A stretch of DNA of 64,000 nucleotides from assembly GCA_020974905.1 (NCBI GenBank), contig CP087563.1:6882001-6946000 (forward strand), read 5' to 3'. The stretch is from Planctomycetes bacterium syqfu. Lineage in GTDB: Bacteria > Planctomycetota > Phycisphaerae > Phycisphaerales > Phycisphaeraceae. The notes below the pieces were generated by a model, which saw only the letters and a program-made list of their open reading frames with translations, was not told the DNA's origin and did no database searches. Shown here one piece after another: positions 1 through 8,384 of this stretch. Each line of letters starts with the position of its first letter. The stretch's first letter is position 1. A program made the position numbers and the translations under genes.

Positions 1-971
1 TCCATGTCATCAAAGTCGTCGGAGAGGAACTTGATTTCGTCACGCGTGCGGTCACCCACAGCGATGATGCCATCGAGTAAGTGCGTGCGTTTGACCAGGG
101 CATGACGCATCATGTCATCGAGATTGCCGAACACGTCTTCAACGTAGAGACCTTGTGCCTGGGCGGTGTCGAGCACACTGTAGAACATGGTGTCATTGCC
201 CGGATGATCTTCACAGAGACGACGAGCGGTGGGGCATTCGTGAGCGTGGTAAATGGTGCGGAACTTGTCGCCCCCATCCATGATGCATTTGAGTGCAGCA
301 GGCATGCCCATGAACTCATGCGAGAAGAGAATGCAGGGGAAGTCGTCATCCTTGAGCAGGGCGTGCAATGCGTAATACGCAGGTTCTGCCAGGCGGACAT
401 ATTCTTCGTAATCCCAGCCGGATTGGTAACGGGCGCTGTCCAAACCGAACTCTTCCCAAAGGCGAGCTTTGAAGGCATTGGAGCGTGCTTCATTGACATG
501 CGAGACATCAATGAGCAGCACTTCGGCTTCACCGTTGCGGTGTTGAGAGGGTTGGTCGTACTGGCGGGTACCGTAGGCGATGGAGACGTTAAAGGCCCAT
601 TCGATCGGTTGGAACTTTGCTGCCAATCCCAGTTCGTCAATGCTGTCGATGCTTGAGTAAAGCACCTTGCCCATATCACCGAGTCGGAGATTGGGATTGG
701 GGACGTGAACGTGACCGCCCATGGGACCGATGAGAATGGATCGGTCCACGCGGGACTTGTATTCAGGGCTGGTCATCAAACCTTCGAGCACGGTCCCGAT
801 GCCACCGATCTGTTCGACAGCTTCGTGGGTGACGTGTGCGAGTGTGTAACCTTTGCCTTTGGGGGCAGTGGTTTGGGCAGCGGATTTTTTCGGTGCCGCC
901 TTGGGTTTGGAAGCTGATTTTTTAGGAGTTGTCGTCGTGACAGTTTTTCTGGCAGCTTTTGACTTGGCCAT
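1..971 (-). CDS. Glycogen/starch synthase-like glycosyltransferase (C-terminus outside window)
   Basis: Minus-strand frame open from an ATG at 969-971 to the window edge, 323 codons seen. After about 43 residues rich in Lys, Ala, Ser and Thr (MAKSKAARKTVTTTTPKKSA...) comes a GT5-like N-terminal lobe: a HVTHEAVEQIGGIGTVLEGL stretch, which fits the glycine-rich ADP-sugar-binding loop of glycogen synthases (KxGGLGDV, here QIGGIGTV), then LFSHEFMGMPAALK, the place where these enzymes carry the H-(D/E)-W helix. The likely role is alpha-glucan synthesis or a related GT-B transfer in the cytoplasm. The basic tail is not typical of GlgA and resembles a histone-H1-like extension. It lies 27 nt downstream of ilvN on the same strand. 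The acceptor domain is beyond the edge, so the exact family is open. Confidence 0.7.
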   Translation of the reverse strand, partial: MAKSKAARKTVTTTTPKKSASKPKAAPKKSAAQTTAPKGKGYTLAHVTHEAVEQIGGIGTVLEGLMTSPEYKSRVDRSILIGPMGGHVHVPNPNLRLGDMGKVLYSSIDSIDELGLAAKFQPIEWAFNVSIAYGTRQYDQPSQHRNGEAEVLLIDVSHVNEARSNAFKARLWEEFGLDSARYQSGWDYEEYVRLAEPAYYALHALLKDDDFPCILFSHEFMGMPAALKCIMDGGDKFRTIYHAHECPTARRLCEDHPGNDTMFYSVLDTAQAQGLYVEDVFGNLDDMMRHALVKRTHLLDGIIAVGDRTRDEIKFLSDDFDDM

Positions 972-998
972 GTTCGAGTCCATTCTTTTTTATTGGGT

Positions 999-1613
999 TT
1001 AGCCCGGGGGTAGATCTCCCGGATCGATTGCAGGAGGATTGGCTTGGGGCGAGACGGCAACCTTGGCTTTGGCCTTGCGTGCCGTCGTTGCATTACCGCG
1101 GGACATGGCGATGACGCCGGTGCGTGCCATTTCGATGATGCCGTAGGGCTTGATCATGTCGATGAACGCTTCAATTTTTTCTTCGGTGCCTGACATCTTG
1201 ATCATCAACTGGTCGTTACTCACGTCCACAATCTGGGCGCGGAAGATGTTGGCCAGTTCGATGAGTTCCGTGCGGTGTTCGATGGGGCTTGATTCACCCG
1301 CGGTACTCACCTGCACAAGCATCAGGTCACGTTCGACAAAGGCAGCGTCGAGATAGTCGACGATGCGGACCACGGCCACGAGTTTGGCCAGTTGCTTGCG
1401 GACCTGCTCAAGCGTCGAGTCATCGCCGTTGACGACGATGGTCATGCGTGAGAGTTCTGGATTTTCCGTGCGACCGACAACCAGTGAGTCAATATTAAAC
1501 CCACGGGCGGCAAACATGGAAGCAACTTGTGCCAACACACCTGGTTCATTGGTGACCAGGGCGGCAATCACGTGACGGTAGAGATGTTTTTCTTCTGTGG
1601 TCATAGTCGGCAT
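999..1613 (-). CDS. ilvN: Acetolactate synthase small (regulatory) subunit
   Basis: 204 residues. The N-terminal ACT domain is clear (residues about 9-85: HVIAALVTNEPGVLAQVASM, FNIDSLVVGRTE, then LAKLVAVVRIVDYL), followed by the usual C-terminal domain (ERDLMLVQVS ... ISRG-like end IAMSRG). In the known family this subunit binds the IlvB/IlvI catalytic subunit and gives valine feedback control in branched-chain amino-acid synthesis. It is longer than the usual 160-175 residues because of an Ala/Lys/Pro-rich C-terminal tail of about 30 residues. No catalytic subunit is in the window. The start could also be the Met at 1604; neither has a strong Shine-Dalgarno (SD). The glycosyltransferase follows on the same strand. 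Confidence 0.93.
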   Translation of the reverse strand: MPTMTTEEKHLYRHVIAALVTNEPGVLAQVASMFAARGFNIDSLVVGRTENPELSRMTIVVNGDDSTLEQVRKQLAKLVAVVRIVDYLDAAFVERDLMLVQVSTAGESSPIEHRTELIELANIFRAQIVDVSNDQLMIKMSGTEEKIEAFIDMIKPYGIIEMARTGVIAMSRGNATTARKAKAKVAVSPQANPPAIDPGDLPPG

Positions 1614-1845
1614 AGGATAACCGGAGTAAGGGGCGATATCGAATTCTGAGTACCGAAATTTTTGTTTTTCACATCACCCGCTGCCAGCGATCTTCCATCC
1701 CATCAAACATCCGAACTTGTCGAAAGTGATATCGGCTAAGCGGTGAGATTGGATATAAAGCTGAAGTTTGAATTCGATATCTCGGTCCCCGCGCGTTATC
1801 ATCCGACTTTTAGACCGACTCCCGCAACTGTACAGGAATTCAAGC

Positions 1846-2430
1846 ATGCCGGCCGACAGCCCCGCACAAGCCTATTTCCGTAACATTTATGAGACCGTCA
1901 AGAGCCTTGCCATCGGCATGCGCATCACACTCAAATACTGCTTCTCCAAGCATGTGACGGTGCAGTATCCCTACGAGAAAATCGCCTTTGCCCCGCGGTA
2001 TCGTGGTATCCACGAGTTTGAAGCCGACAAGTGCATTGCCTGCGACGCCTGCGCCAAGGCCTGCCCGGTGGACTGTATCTACATTGAAAAGTCCGCTCCG
2101 CGTAAGGTTGATAAAGAGACCGGCAAGGCGACCGGCGGTGAACTGCTTCGCTATGCCATCGACTATCAGAAGTGCATGTTCTGCGGACTCTGCACCGAAC
2201 CCTGTCCCACCGACTGTATCCACATGGGTAAGAACCATGACCTGTCCAGCTACAGCCGTGAGGAGATGGTTGTTGAGTTTGCAGAGCTTCATAAGAAGAC
2301 CGGCCAGTTGACACCGCTGCCCCTTTGGGCCGAGCGCAACGCAGACAAAATTCCGTGGGTTAAGGCTGAGAAAGAACGCATCGAACGCGGCGAATCGGCG
2401 ACCCACGAAGCGGATATCCCCTCTGTTTAA
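1846..2430 (+). CDS. nuoI: NADH-quinone oxidoreductase subunit I-like 2x[4Fe-4S] ferredoxin
   Basis: 194 residues from the ATG at 1846, chosen because AGGAA (1834-1838) lies a good distance upstream; the frame is open further up to 1768. Two 4Fe-4S motifs are intact, CIACDACAKACP and CMFCGLCTEPCP, each followed by D-C, separated by about 40 residues, and preceded by the NuoI-type segment YETVKSLAIGMRITLKY and YPYEK.(10).RGIHEFE. In complex I this subunit carries clusters N6a and N6b on the membrane-arm junction and passes electrons to quinone. No other nuo gene is within the window, so it stands alone between ilvN (divergent) and tRNA-Phe. It might serve complex I encoded elsewhere or another oxidoreductase. 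Confidence 0.88.
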   Translation: MPADSPAQAYFRNIYETVKSLAIGMRITLKYCFSKHVTVQYPYEKIAFAPRYRGIHEFEADKCIACDACAKACPVDCIYIEKSAPRKVDKETGKATGGELLRYAIDYQKCMFCGLCTEPCPTDCIHMGKNHDLSSYSREEMVVEFAELHKKTGQLTPLPLWAERNADKIPWVKAEKERIERGESATHEADIPSV

Positions 2431-2470
2431 ACAACATTGATATTTCATTGCCAAATCGTCACCAATCGGT

Positions 2471-2498
2471 TTGACAAACGAATCGGAGATGTTAAATT
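2471..2498 (+). promoter_or_regulatory. Sigma70-type promoter of tRNA-Phe
   Basis: TTGACA at 2471-2476, a 16-nt spacer, then TAAATT at 2493-2498. The first base of the tRNA is 35 nt beyond the -10 box. The -35 box is a perfect consensus match, as expected of a stable-RNA promoter. Confidence 0.65.
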
Positions 2499-2532
2499 AC
2501 TCAACTCGCTGGCCATGAGCCAGTAAGCCAAC

Positions 2533-2605
2533 GGCTAGATAGCTCAGTTGGTAGAGCACGGCATTGAAAATGCCGGTGTCCCCGGTTCAAGTCCGGGTCT
2601 AGCCA
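2533..2605 (+). tRNA. tRNA-Phe (anticodon GAA)
   Basis: 73-nt cloverleaf. The acceptor stem GGCTAGA/TCTAGCC is perfect, the D arm is GCTC-AGTTGGTAG-AGC, the anticodon stem CGGCA/TGCCG closes the loop TTGAAAA (anticodon GAA), and the T arm holds GGTTCAAGTCC. The discriminator is A at 2605 and CCA is not encoded. Confidence 0.97.
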
Positions 2606-2608
2606 TTC

Positions 2609-2643
2609 ACGCTTCACCATCACGGTGGAGCGTTTTTTTTTTT
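2609..2643 (+). terminator. Rho-independent terminator of tRNA-Phe
   Basis: Stem ACGCTTCACC / GGTGGAGCGT (10 bp, one G-T pair), loop ATCAC, followed by a run of 11 T. It starts four bases after the tRNA. Confidence 0.92.
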
Positions 2644-2730
2644 GCCCAGACAACGCAGTCACTACAGTCGTTCGTCAAGGGCAGTCACCAGTGCACTGTT
2701 AGAGCATTTCCAGGAACGAATCTCCACCCT

Positions 2731-2824
2731 CCGTCACTCCCGCGCAGGCGGGAGTGACGGAGGTATCTGCAAGCGTCTACTCAATGCCACTTGATTCCAG
2801 ACTTCCGGGGGCGCGGGAATGACG
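2731..2824. repeat. Composite REP-like palindrome, copy 1
   Basis: A perfect 13-bp hairpin (CCGTCACTCCCGC / GCGGGAGTGACGG, 2731-2760) is paired head to head with a longer half ending CGGGGGCGCGGGAATGACG. The same composite occurs at 9885, 35077 and 55338. In every copy one half is short (GCGCAGGCGGG) and one is long (carrying a CCCCGGAA-type insert). A TAGAGCATTTC tip lies just upstream at 2700-2710. Confidence 0.85.
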
Positions 2825-3211
2825 AATCAAGATAATGATGGCATGGAGATTAATTTTTTGATCTTCTATAACCTGATCCCCTGAAAAAACGTGAAATTCT
2901 TTTGAGATTAACCTGCTGACACTTATCAGAAGAAAGTGGATGTTCCTGTTCCATTATTGCGATGAATATCGGGCGGCAGGTTATTTTTTGCCTGATCCTA
3001 TTTTTTGACCTTTTTGACTGAATATTTACCGGTCTTAAGCCGTGCATAGAATTTTGCGATGGAAGTAACACATGGACGCAGTCATGTCTTTTTTTCATGT
3101 GTTCACGTTCTTTTTGATCATTCGATTGTGGATGTGTCCGTACTCTCGCATCACGTTTGGGGTCCATAAAATGAATTGGTTGCGTTTTGCCAAGGAGAAA
3201 GGTCTATCGAC
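2825..3211. other. Intergenic stretch without a supported gene
   Basis: AT-rich spacer between repeat copy 1 and the STAS gene. The first 40 bases (GATGGCATGGAGATTAAT) match, inverted, the left flank of the repeat at 55298-55337. I see no credible gene: the open frames on either strand lack start signals and family features. Confidence 0.5.
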
Positions 3212-3748
3212 ATGTCGTTTAAGCCCCTCATTGATGTGCATTACTCTGAGCACATGACACGATGTGAATTCCTCGATGAAATGCTTTCGTCACAAACCGA
3301 GTTGTCCGTGGCGTTTCGTTATCTCATCGGTCGTGTCAAAATGCACCCGGAAGTTGAATTGGTTTTGGACTTCCGCAACGTCAACTATGTTTCAGCCTAT
3401 TTTGTCGGGCAATTGATGGAGCTTCGACATCACATCATCACGCACAAAGGCAGTCTCCGCCTCATCCAGATGAATCGACAGGTTTTTGAGATCCTGTTGG
3501 TCTCCCGCGTCAATCACTGTTTTGATATCGACTTCAAAGAAGACTTCGGGATGCAGTATGTCCAGTTCGCTCACCATGTCAGTCATGAAGCGCATCGGAC
3601 CCCAGAAGGTTGGGCGACACGATTACGGACCATGATCACCGAGTCGAACCTGTTTGATCTCTCCTCACCTGGCAAGATTGCTCAACTTCAAAAACAGATA
3701 TCAAAAAAGCGCAGCGACGACCACGAGTCTGAACGAAGAGTGGGGTGA
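3212..3748 (+). CDS. STAS-domain protein (anti-sigma antagonist-like)
   Basis: 178 residues from the ATG at 3212, which has AAGGAG and AAAGG just upstream (3192-3202); an upstream TTG at 3176 is less likely. The STAS fold is visible at residues 25-115: VELVLDFRNVNYVSAYFVGQ, then GSLRLIQMNRQVFEILLVSRV. The segment YVSAYFVG sits where SpoIIAA/RsbV proteins have their D-S-S-G phospho-acceptor, so a serine is present but the motif is not classical. About 55 C-terminal residues are basic and outside the fold. No kinase or sigma factor is adjacent. A second protein of the same kind is at 8385. The partner is unknown. Confidence 0.75.
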   Translation: MSFKPLIDVHYSEHMTRCEFLDEMLSSQTELSVAFRYLIGRVKMHPEVELVLDFRNVNYVSAYFVGQLMELRHHIITHKGSLRLIQMNRQVFEILLVSRVNHCFDIDFKEDFGMQYVQFAHHVSHEAHRTPEGWATRLRTMITESNLFDLSSPGKIAQLQKQISKKRSDDHESERRVG

Positions 3749-3832
3749 TTGCCGCTGTCTGTGACTTGTGTGATTGAATATAAAACATTGAATTTAAATA
3801 TCTTGAATATGATTTGATGGCAAGTGTGATAA

Positions 3833-3846
3833 AATTTGTACAAATT
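3833..3846. promoter_or_regulatory. Perfect 14-bp palindrome, probable GntR-type operator
   Basis: AATTTGTACAAATT reads the same on both strands and lies about 55 bp before the regulator start. TTGAAT (3803-3808) and TGTGAT, 16 nt apart, precede it, so the palindrome would cover the transcription start. The TTTGTAC half resembles AraR-type GntR operators (established for AraR). Autorepression is inferred. Confidence 0.55.
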
Positions 3847-3900
3847 GATTGATTTGTTCAAAAACTGTCCTTATGATTGAACGTTGGCAATTTCCTTTCA

Positions 3901-5163
3901 ATGTTCAAGAGATATCGCGTGTCCCAGACAGCACCCACCCATCAACGTCGAGTGATCTCCAAAGCTCAGCTCAAGAGTCGGATGACGGCTGATCTCATTA
4001 CGGAGATGAGTTGGATTCTTTCACAGCCACCGACTTGCGTGGGGGCGCGACTCCGACCTGAGGAAGAGTTGGCAAACGCGTTGGGACTCACCCGACGTCA
4101 GGTTCGCGAGGCGATCAAGGTCTACACCGACAAGGGCGTTCTCGTCCGCCGTCAGGGCAGTGGCACGTATGTCCGTCGTGTGCATTCGCATCCTGCAGAC
4201 GCGCCTGAGTCCACCACCTTTGGCTTGACCCATGAGCATATGTTCATGGACATGCAAACCAGTGACATCCGCAACCTGCCGCTCAACCAGGGACTCGTGG
4301 GTAAGACCACGCAGAGTCTGCGCATCGGCTTATGGTCAGATTGGCAACTCTCCCCGCCACACACCACCACCCATGTCGTGCTCTCGATGTTCATGCGTCA
4401 TGCCCAGTTGGCGGGTCACACCATGACCCTTCATTCACAGGTTGCCTCATCGCAACAAGCGCTTCCTGTCGAGGAGATGGCTAAACAACTCGAACATGCC
4501 AGCGATGACGGCTTTCTTGTCGGCGCCCAGTATGCAGACACGTTTTTAGCAGCACGCGAGATGGCCAAGTCCGACTGCCCGTACCTGTTTCACATCATGG
4601 GCAGCAGTGACTTTGACCTGCATCCGTCGGTGTATGTGGACACCGAACGCGCCTGCCAGCGAGCTTTGCAGCATCTGGTTGATCTGGATTACCAACGCAT
4701 CGGCACGATCGCGCTGCACACCACCAAGCAATGTGACATTGAGCATCACACCCATCGCAGTGTCATGCTCCGCGCCAATCTTTGTCAGGACTACCATGCC
4801 TACGCACAGGACATGGGCGTGGCCTCAGGCATGCAGGCGATGCGCGAATTACTTGTCAAAGCCGACGGGAAGCTCGATGCGATTTATGTTGCCAACGACA
4901 TGGTCCTCGTCGGCGTGGTCGAAGCCTTGAAGCTTGAGAACCTCACGCCCGGCAAGGACATCGCAGTCATTTCGCTGGCAAACCGCGGTTACCCATTACC
5001 CCGAGGCTACGACTGGACCACCATGCAGTTTGATCCTGAAAGCTTTGCTGCAACCACCATCCGCCAGATCAGTCACCACATCGAATACCCCCACATGCCT
5101 GCCACCACACTGGCCATTCAAGCCCAGTTCTGCACCGGGCAGACCCATCTGCTGGATCGCTAA
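3901..5163 (+). CDS. GntR/LacI hybrid transcriptional regulator (AraR-like architecture)
   Basis: 420 residues from the ATG at 3901; a TTG at 3877 is also open. A GntR winged helix occupies about residues 20-90 (RLRPEEELANALGLTRRQVREAI, then LVRRQGSGTYVRRV). A LacI/periplasmic-binding sensor domain follows (about 140-420): IGLWSDW, DGFLVGAQYADTF, YVDTERACQRALQHLVDLDYQRIGTIAL, LDAIYVANDMVLVGVVEAL. Such hybrids (AraR type) release DNA on binding a sugar. It precedes a pseudopilin and a GH71-like gene on the same strand and probably controls them. A perfect palindrome upstream of it suggests autoregulation. A second hybrid is at 27733. Confidence 0.85.
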   Translation: MFKRYRVSQTAPTHQRRVISKAQLKSRMTADLITEMSWILSQPPTCVGARLRPEEELANALGLTRRQVREAIKVYTDKGVLVRRQGSGTYVRRVHSHPADAPESTTFGLTHEHMFMDMQTSDIRNLPLNQGLVGKTTQSLRIGLWSDWQLSPPHTTTHVVLSMFMRHAQLAGHTMTLHSQVASSQQALPVEEMAKQLEHASDDGFLVGAQYADTFLAAREMAKSDCPYLFHIMGSSDFDLHPSVYVDTERACQRALQHLVDLDYQRIGTIALHTTKQCDIEHHTHRSVMLRANLCQDYHAYAQDMGVASGMQAMRELLVKADGKLDAIYVANDMVLVGVVEALKLENLTPGKDIAVISLANRGYPLPRGYDWTTMQFDPESFAATTIRQISHHIEYPHMPATTLAIQAQFCTGQTHLLDR

Positions 5164-5197
5164 GTCCACGTGAAGATCAATCATCAGGAGACCCAAG

Positions 5198-5956
5198 ATG
5201 ACACACATTAATCATGAATCAAGACGGGAGGCCAAGGCCTTTACGCTCATTGAGTTACTCGTTGTGATTTCCATCATTGCTTTACTGGTCGGCATTCTCT
5301 TGCCCGCGTTGGCGTCCGCCAGAGAGCAGGCCAAGGCCACGCAATGTCAATCACAACTTCGTCAAATCGGCTTGACGCAGTCGATGTATATCCAGGACAA
5401 CAAGGACTATTTCAGTGTCGTGCAAATCTCAGGTGGGGGAGCCAATGCGACCTGGGTGGCCAAGATCATCCCGTACCTGTCCAACGATGGTGAAGGTCAG
5501 ACCTGGGCGGACTTGGGGGGACACATGCAGTTGGTCTGCCCATCTCATCCCGCGATGGATGTACTGAGCAGTAAGACATGGCCCAACTACGGCATGAACT
5601 TTCGGCTCGGTCCCGCGCCTTATCCCTATGCTGCCAACTGGACACGCATCGACGAGATGCCCATGCATAGCAAGACGCTGATGTACACCGAAGCCGGATT
5701 CAATAATTCCAGCACACTGTTTAACGCAGCACCATGGGAGACGCATAAATCCAGCTATGTCGGTGGGGCTTACGGTTATGGTGGTGTCTACAAGCCCGGT
5801 ATTCATCAACGCAAGTTCAACAACATCGTCTATGTCGACGGCCACGTTCAGACCTTTACCGACATTGCTCGCGTCAATGAAGAACCGTTCAAACTCCTTG
5901 ACGGCAGTGCCGAAAGTCTCTGGTCGCCGGGCATCAAGGCCAACCCCATTTGGTAA
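5198..5956 (+). CDS. Pseudopilin-type protein (prepilin N-terminus, D-G-H motif), cassette 1
   Basis: 252 residues; SD AGGAG 8 nt before the ATG. A short basic leader (RREAKA) is followed by [20 protein letters not shown], the prepilin peptidase processing site with Glu5 (F-T-L-I-E) and the hydrophobic helix. A soluble domain with [20 protein letters not shown] follows and near the end [12 protein letters not shown], the H-X9-D-G type signature of a large planctomycete/verrucomicrobial family. It would be cleaved and methylated by a prepilin peptidase and anchored in, or assembled on, a type II secretion-like machine. The gene sits 34 nt after the hybrid regulator and 41 nt before a secreted GH71-like enzyme. 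Function beyond the fold is not known. Confidence 0.92.
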   Translation: MTHINHESRREAKAFTLIELLVVISIIALLVGILLPALASAREQAKATQCQSQLRQIGLTQSMYIQDNKDYFSVVQISGGGANATWVAKIIPYLSNDGEGQTWADLGGHMQLVCPSHPAMDVLSSKTWPNYGMNFRLGPAPYPYAANWTRIDEMPMHSKTLMYTEAGFNNSSTLFNAAPWETHKSSYVGGAYGYGGVYKPGIHQRKFNNIVYVDGHVQTFTDIARVNEEPFKLLDGSAESLWSPGIKANPIW

Positions 5957-5997
5957 GCCAACCCGAACCATCACATCTTTTCAGGATTCAGATAACC

Positions 5998-8052
5998 ATG
6001 AAACATTGTTTGACGTATGCTTTGACACTCACGCTGCTTTTTGCAGTCACTGCTTTGGCCCAGACCCCGCAGTGGCCGTTTGATCGGGCGCCGATCTCCG
6101 AGTTGCAGCAGTCGCAAAAGAAAGTCTTTGCCCATTACTTCTCACCGTTCCCGATCTCCATTGACAATAAGCCGCCGGATCAGGATTACTATCAGCGTGG
6201 TTTTCTCAATGATGATGGTGAACGCAATAAACACCTCAAATATGGGGGCTATATCCGTCAGCGTCCTTTGCCTCGACTGCCACGCCCCGAACAGGATTGG
6301 CGTGCGTCGGACATGCGCGAAGAAGTACGCATGGCAGCAGCGTTGGGCATCGACGGCTTTAGCTTTGACATCCTTTCGACACCCAGCCAGGGCGGACATT
6401 GGAATAAGCTGTTGATGATGCTTGATGTCGTCAAGGAGATGGACAACGGGTTTAAGATTCTGCTTATGCCCGACATGATGGCCGGTTTCAGACGAAATCC
6501 CGAGGAGTTGGTGCCTGCCATCGTGCAGCTTGCCAATCACCCCGCGGTCTTCCGTAACGACAAAGGCCATGTCGTGGTCGCACCCTACAACGGTCAGCAG
6601 CAAAAGCCCGAGTATTGGGCGGACGTCCGTAAGCAACTCAAAGCCCAGGGCATCGAGATTGAACTGTGGCTGACTTTCCAGGCATGGTGGAAGTATCTTG
6701 ATGACTACGGTCCGGTGATCGATGGCTTTGCGGATTGGGGAACAAGTACGTACAGCGAACAACGCAACTGGCGCCGTGAAGCATTGGAAAAGCATGACCG
6801 CAAAGGTCTGCCGTTCATGGCACCGGTTCGCCCGCAGGACTTCAGACCCAAGAATTTCCATGGCTCAGAATCCAAAAACTCAGCGTTGTTCCGTGAGATG
6901 TGGCATACCGCGATGGATCATGCCCAGTGGGTTCAACTTGTCACCTGGAGTGACTACTCCGAAGGTTCGGAAATCGCGCCTTCGACTGCAACCCGTCATG
7001 CGTTCTATGACCTGACCGCGTATTACACCAGTTGGTTTAAGACCGGCAAGCAGCCCGAGATTGTCCGCGATGCGATTTACTATTTCCATCGTGTCCAGCC
7101 AACCACAGCCAGTGCGTCATCCCCCAACCAGACCAAGCCGTTTAAGGTTATTGGCAAGGCTTCCAACGAAATTGAACTGCTCGGATTCCTGACCCAACCC
7201 GGCACGCTGGAGATCACCATTGATGGGCAAACACACCGTAAACAGGTCGAAGCCGGCATACAGAGCTTCACCATCCCGTTGACGTTGGGTACGCCGACGT
7301 TCCGTTTGGTGCGTGATGGCAAGACGGTTGTCGAACGTGATGGCGCATGGCAAATCACCGATCAAATTGAATACAGCAACCTGCTGGTCCATGCGGACGG
7401 CGGGACGGCAGACGTGGTGCGTGACTACTCCGCACCCAAGGCATTTAAACTCGAACTCAAATTCGGCAAGATGATCAAGCCGGTGACCACTTACGATAAG
7501 ACATCCTTTAATGTCGTTACTGGTGACCCGTCTGCCGTGACCTTACCCACCGAAGAATCCGACAAGGCTTCTCAGGTCGAAGATGGCAAAGGTGGTTTCA
7601 CCTTCACCATGGGACCGGGCAACAGTCACAAGGGCGGACGCCTGGAATTTGGTGATCATCTCAAGCTTGAAGATGGGCAGGAAGTGGTCTTCCACGTCAA
7701 GCGTTTGGAAGTGGATAACGGTGGGGGATGGGTCGCATTTTTCTTCACCCTCAAGGGAGAGCGTGGCTCACTGAACATCACGCCCCGGACCCCGGAGCAG
7801 ACGTATGTCTCTTCAACGCTCCCCAAGTTCAAGGTCGAGCGGGGCAACTTCTCCGTTGAGTATCCGGCGGTGTACCGCATCCGCAAGACCGGCGATACGA
7901 TTGAGTTCCTGTACAACAACGAAGTGTTTTTCACCGCTGATGCTCAGAAGGCAGAAGGGCTTGATGAGATTCAGATTTTCCTGGGCTCACAGAAACCTGC
8001 TGCCAGGGCATTGATGGAAATCTCTGCCATCGAGTTGCGCAGCGTCAAATAA
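5998..8052 (+). CDS. Secreted GH71-like glycoside hydrolase
   Basis: 684 residues from the ATG at 5998, where a signal peptide begins (MKHCLTYALTLTLLFAVTALAQ, cut after A-L-A). The catalytic part (about 40-370) has the GH71 look: KKVFAHYFSPFPI, DMREEVRMAAALGIDGFSFD, GFKILLMPDM, VVAPYN, FADWGTSTY. Known GH71 enzymes are alpha-1,3-glucanases, but bacterial members are hardly characterised, so the substrate is inferred. The C-terminal 300 residues form beta-rich domains of carbohydrate-binding or laminin-G-like type (GGWVAFFFTLKGERG, then VYRIRKTGDTIEFLYNN). Third gene of the regulator-pseudopilin-hydrolase cassette; a strong terminator follows. Confidence 0.78.
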   Translation: MKHCLTYALTLTLLFAVTALAQTPQWPFDRAPISELQQSQKKVFAHYFSPFPISIDNKPPDQDYYQRGFLNDDGERNKHLKYGGYIRQRPLPRLPRPEQDWRASDMREEVRMAAALGIDGFSFDILSTPSQGGHWNKLLMMLDVVKEMDNGFKILLMPDMMAGFRRNPEELVPAIVQLANHPAVFRNDKGHVVVAPYNGQQQKPEYWADVRKQLKAQGIEIELWLTFQAWWKYLDDYGPVIDGFADWGTSTYSEQRNWRREALEKHDRKGLPFMAPVRPQDFRPKNFHGSESKNSALFREMWHTAMDHAQWVQLVTWSDYSEGSEIAPSTATRHAFYDLTAYYTSWFKTGKQPEIVRDAIYYFHRVQPTTASASSPNQTKPFKVIGKASNEIELLGFLTQPGTLEITIDGQTHRKQVEAGIQSFTIPLTLGTPTFRLVRDGKTVVERDGAWQITDQIEYSNLLVHADGGTADVVRDYSAPKAFKLELKFGKMIKPVTTYDKTSFNVVTGDPSAVTLPTEESDKASQVEDGKGGFTFTMGPGNSHKGGRLEFGDHLKLEDGQEVVFHVKRLEVDNGGGWVAFFFTLKGERGSLNITPRTPEQTYVSSTLPKFKVERGNFSVEYPAVYRIRKTGDTIEFLYNNEVFFTADAQKAEGLDEIQIFLGSQKPAARALMEISAIELRSVK

Positions 8053-8077
8053 AAAATGTCACGGGGTGACTCATTTA

Positions 8078-8114
8078 AGCTGCACTCGGACTGACCGGGT
8101 GCAGCTTTTTTTTA
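8078..8114 (+). terminator. Rho-independent terminator after the GH71-like gene
   Basis: 12-bp stem AGCTGCACTCGG / CCGGGTGCAGCT followed by eight T. It closes the 3901-8052 transcription unit. Confidence 0.92.
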
Positions 8115-8384
8115 TGTCTGTTTCTGATGTCTGGCAGGTTGTCGCAGGGCTTGTTTGATGGCGATTGAACGCGTATTCAAAAACGCTTAATCTTGTGTGA
8201 TTTTATCGATTATTGAAGCGTTCGTTCAGGCTGTGTGCCGAAAGTCATCCCCTCAAACCTCGTTCTGTCAGTGAGTTCTGAAAAACAGATAAAATAGTGG
8301 GATTATGACAATTGTTAATGAATTTTAGTCTGAAACTTTACAAAAGAGGATTAATCTGAATAGAATGAGTCATCTGTGGATTGT

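Noticed and set aside
1840-2454. Long antisense frame over nuoI
   Set aside because: It mirrors the codon structure of a clear [4Fe-4S] protein; shadow frame.
2850-3167. 105-codon minus-strand open frame
   Set aside because: No start signal, skewed composition (many Arg/Lys/Ser) and no family features; it lies in a repeat-bordered spacer.
6142-6861. 239-codon antisense frame in the GH71-like gene
   Set aside because: Shadow of a gene with signal peptide and family motifs on the other strand.
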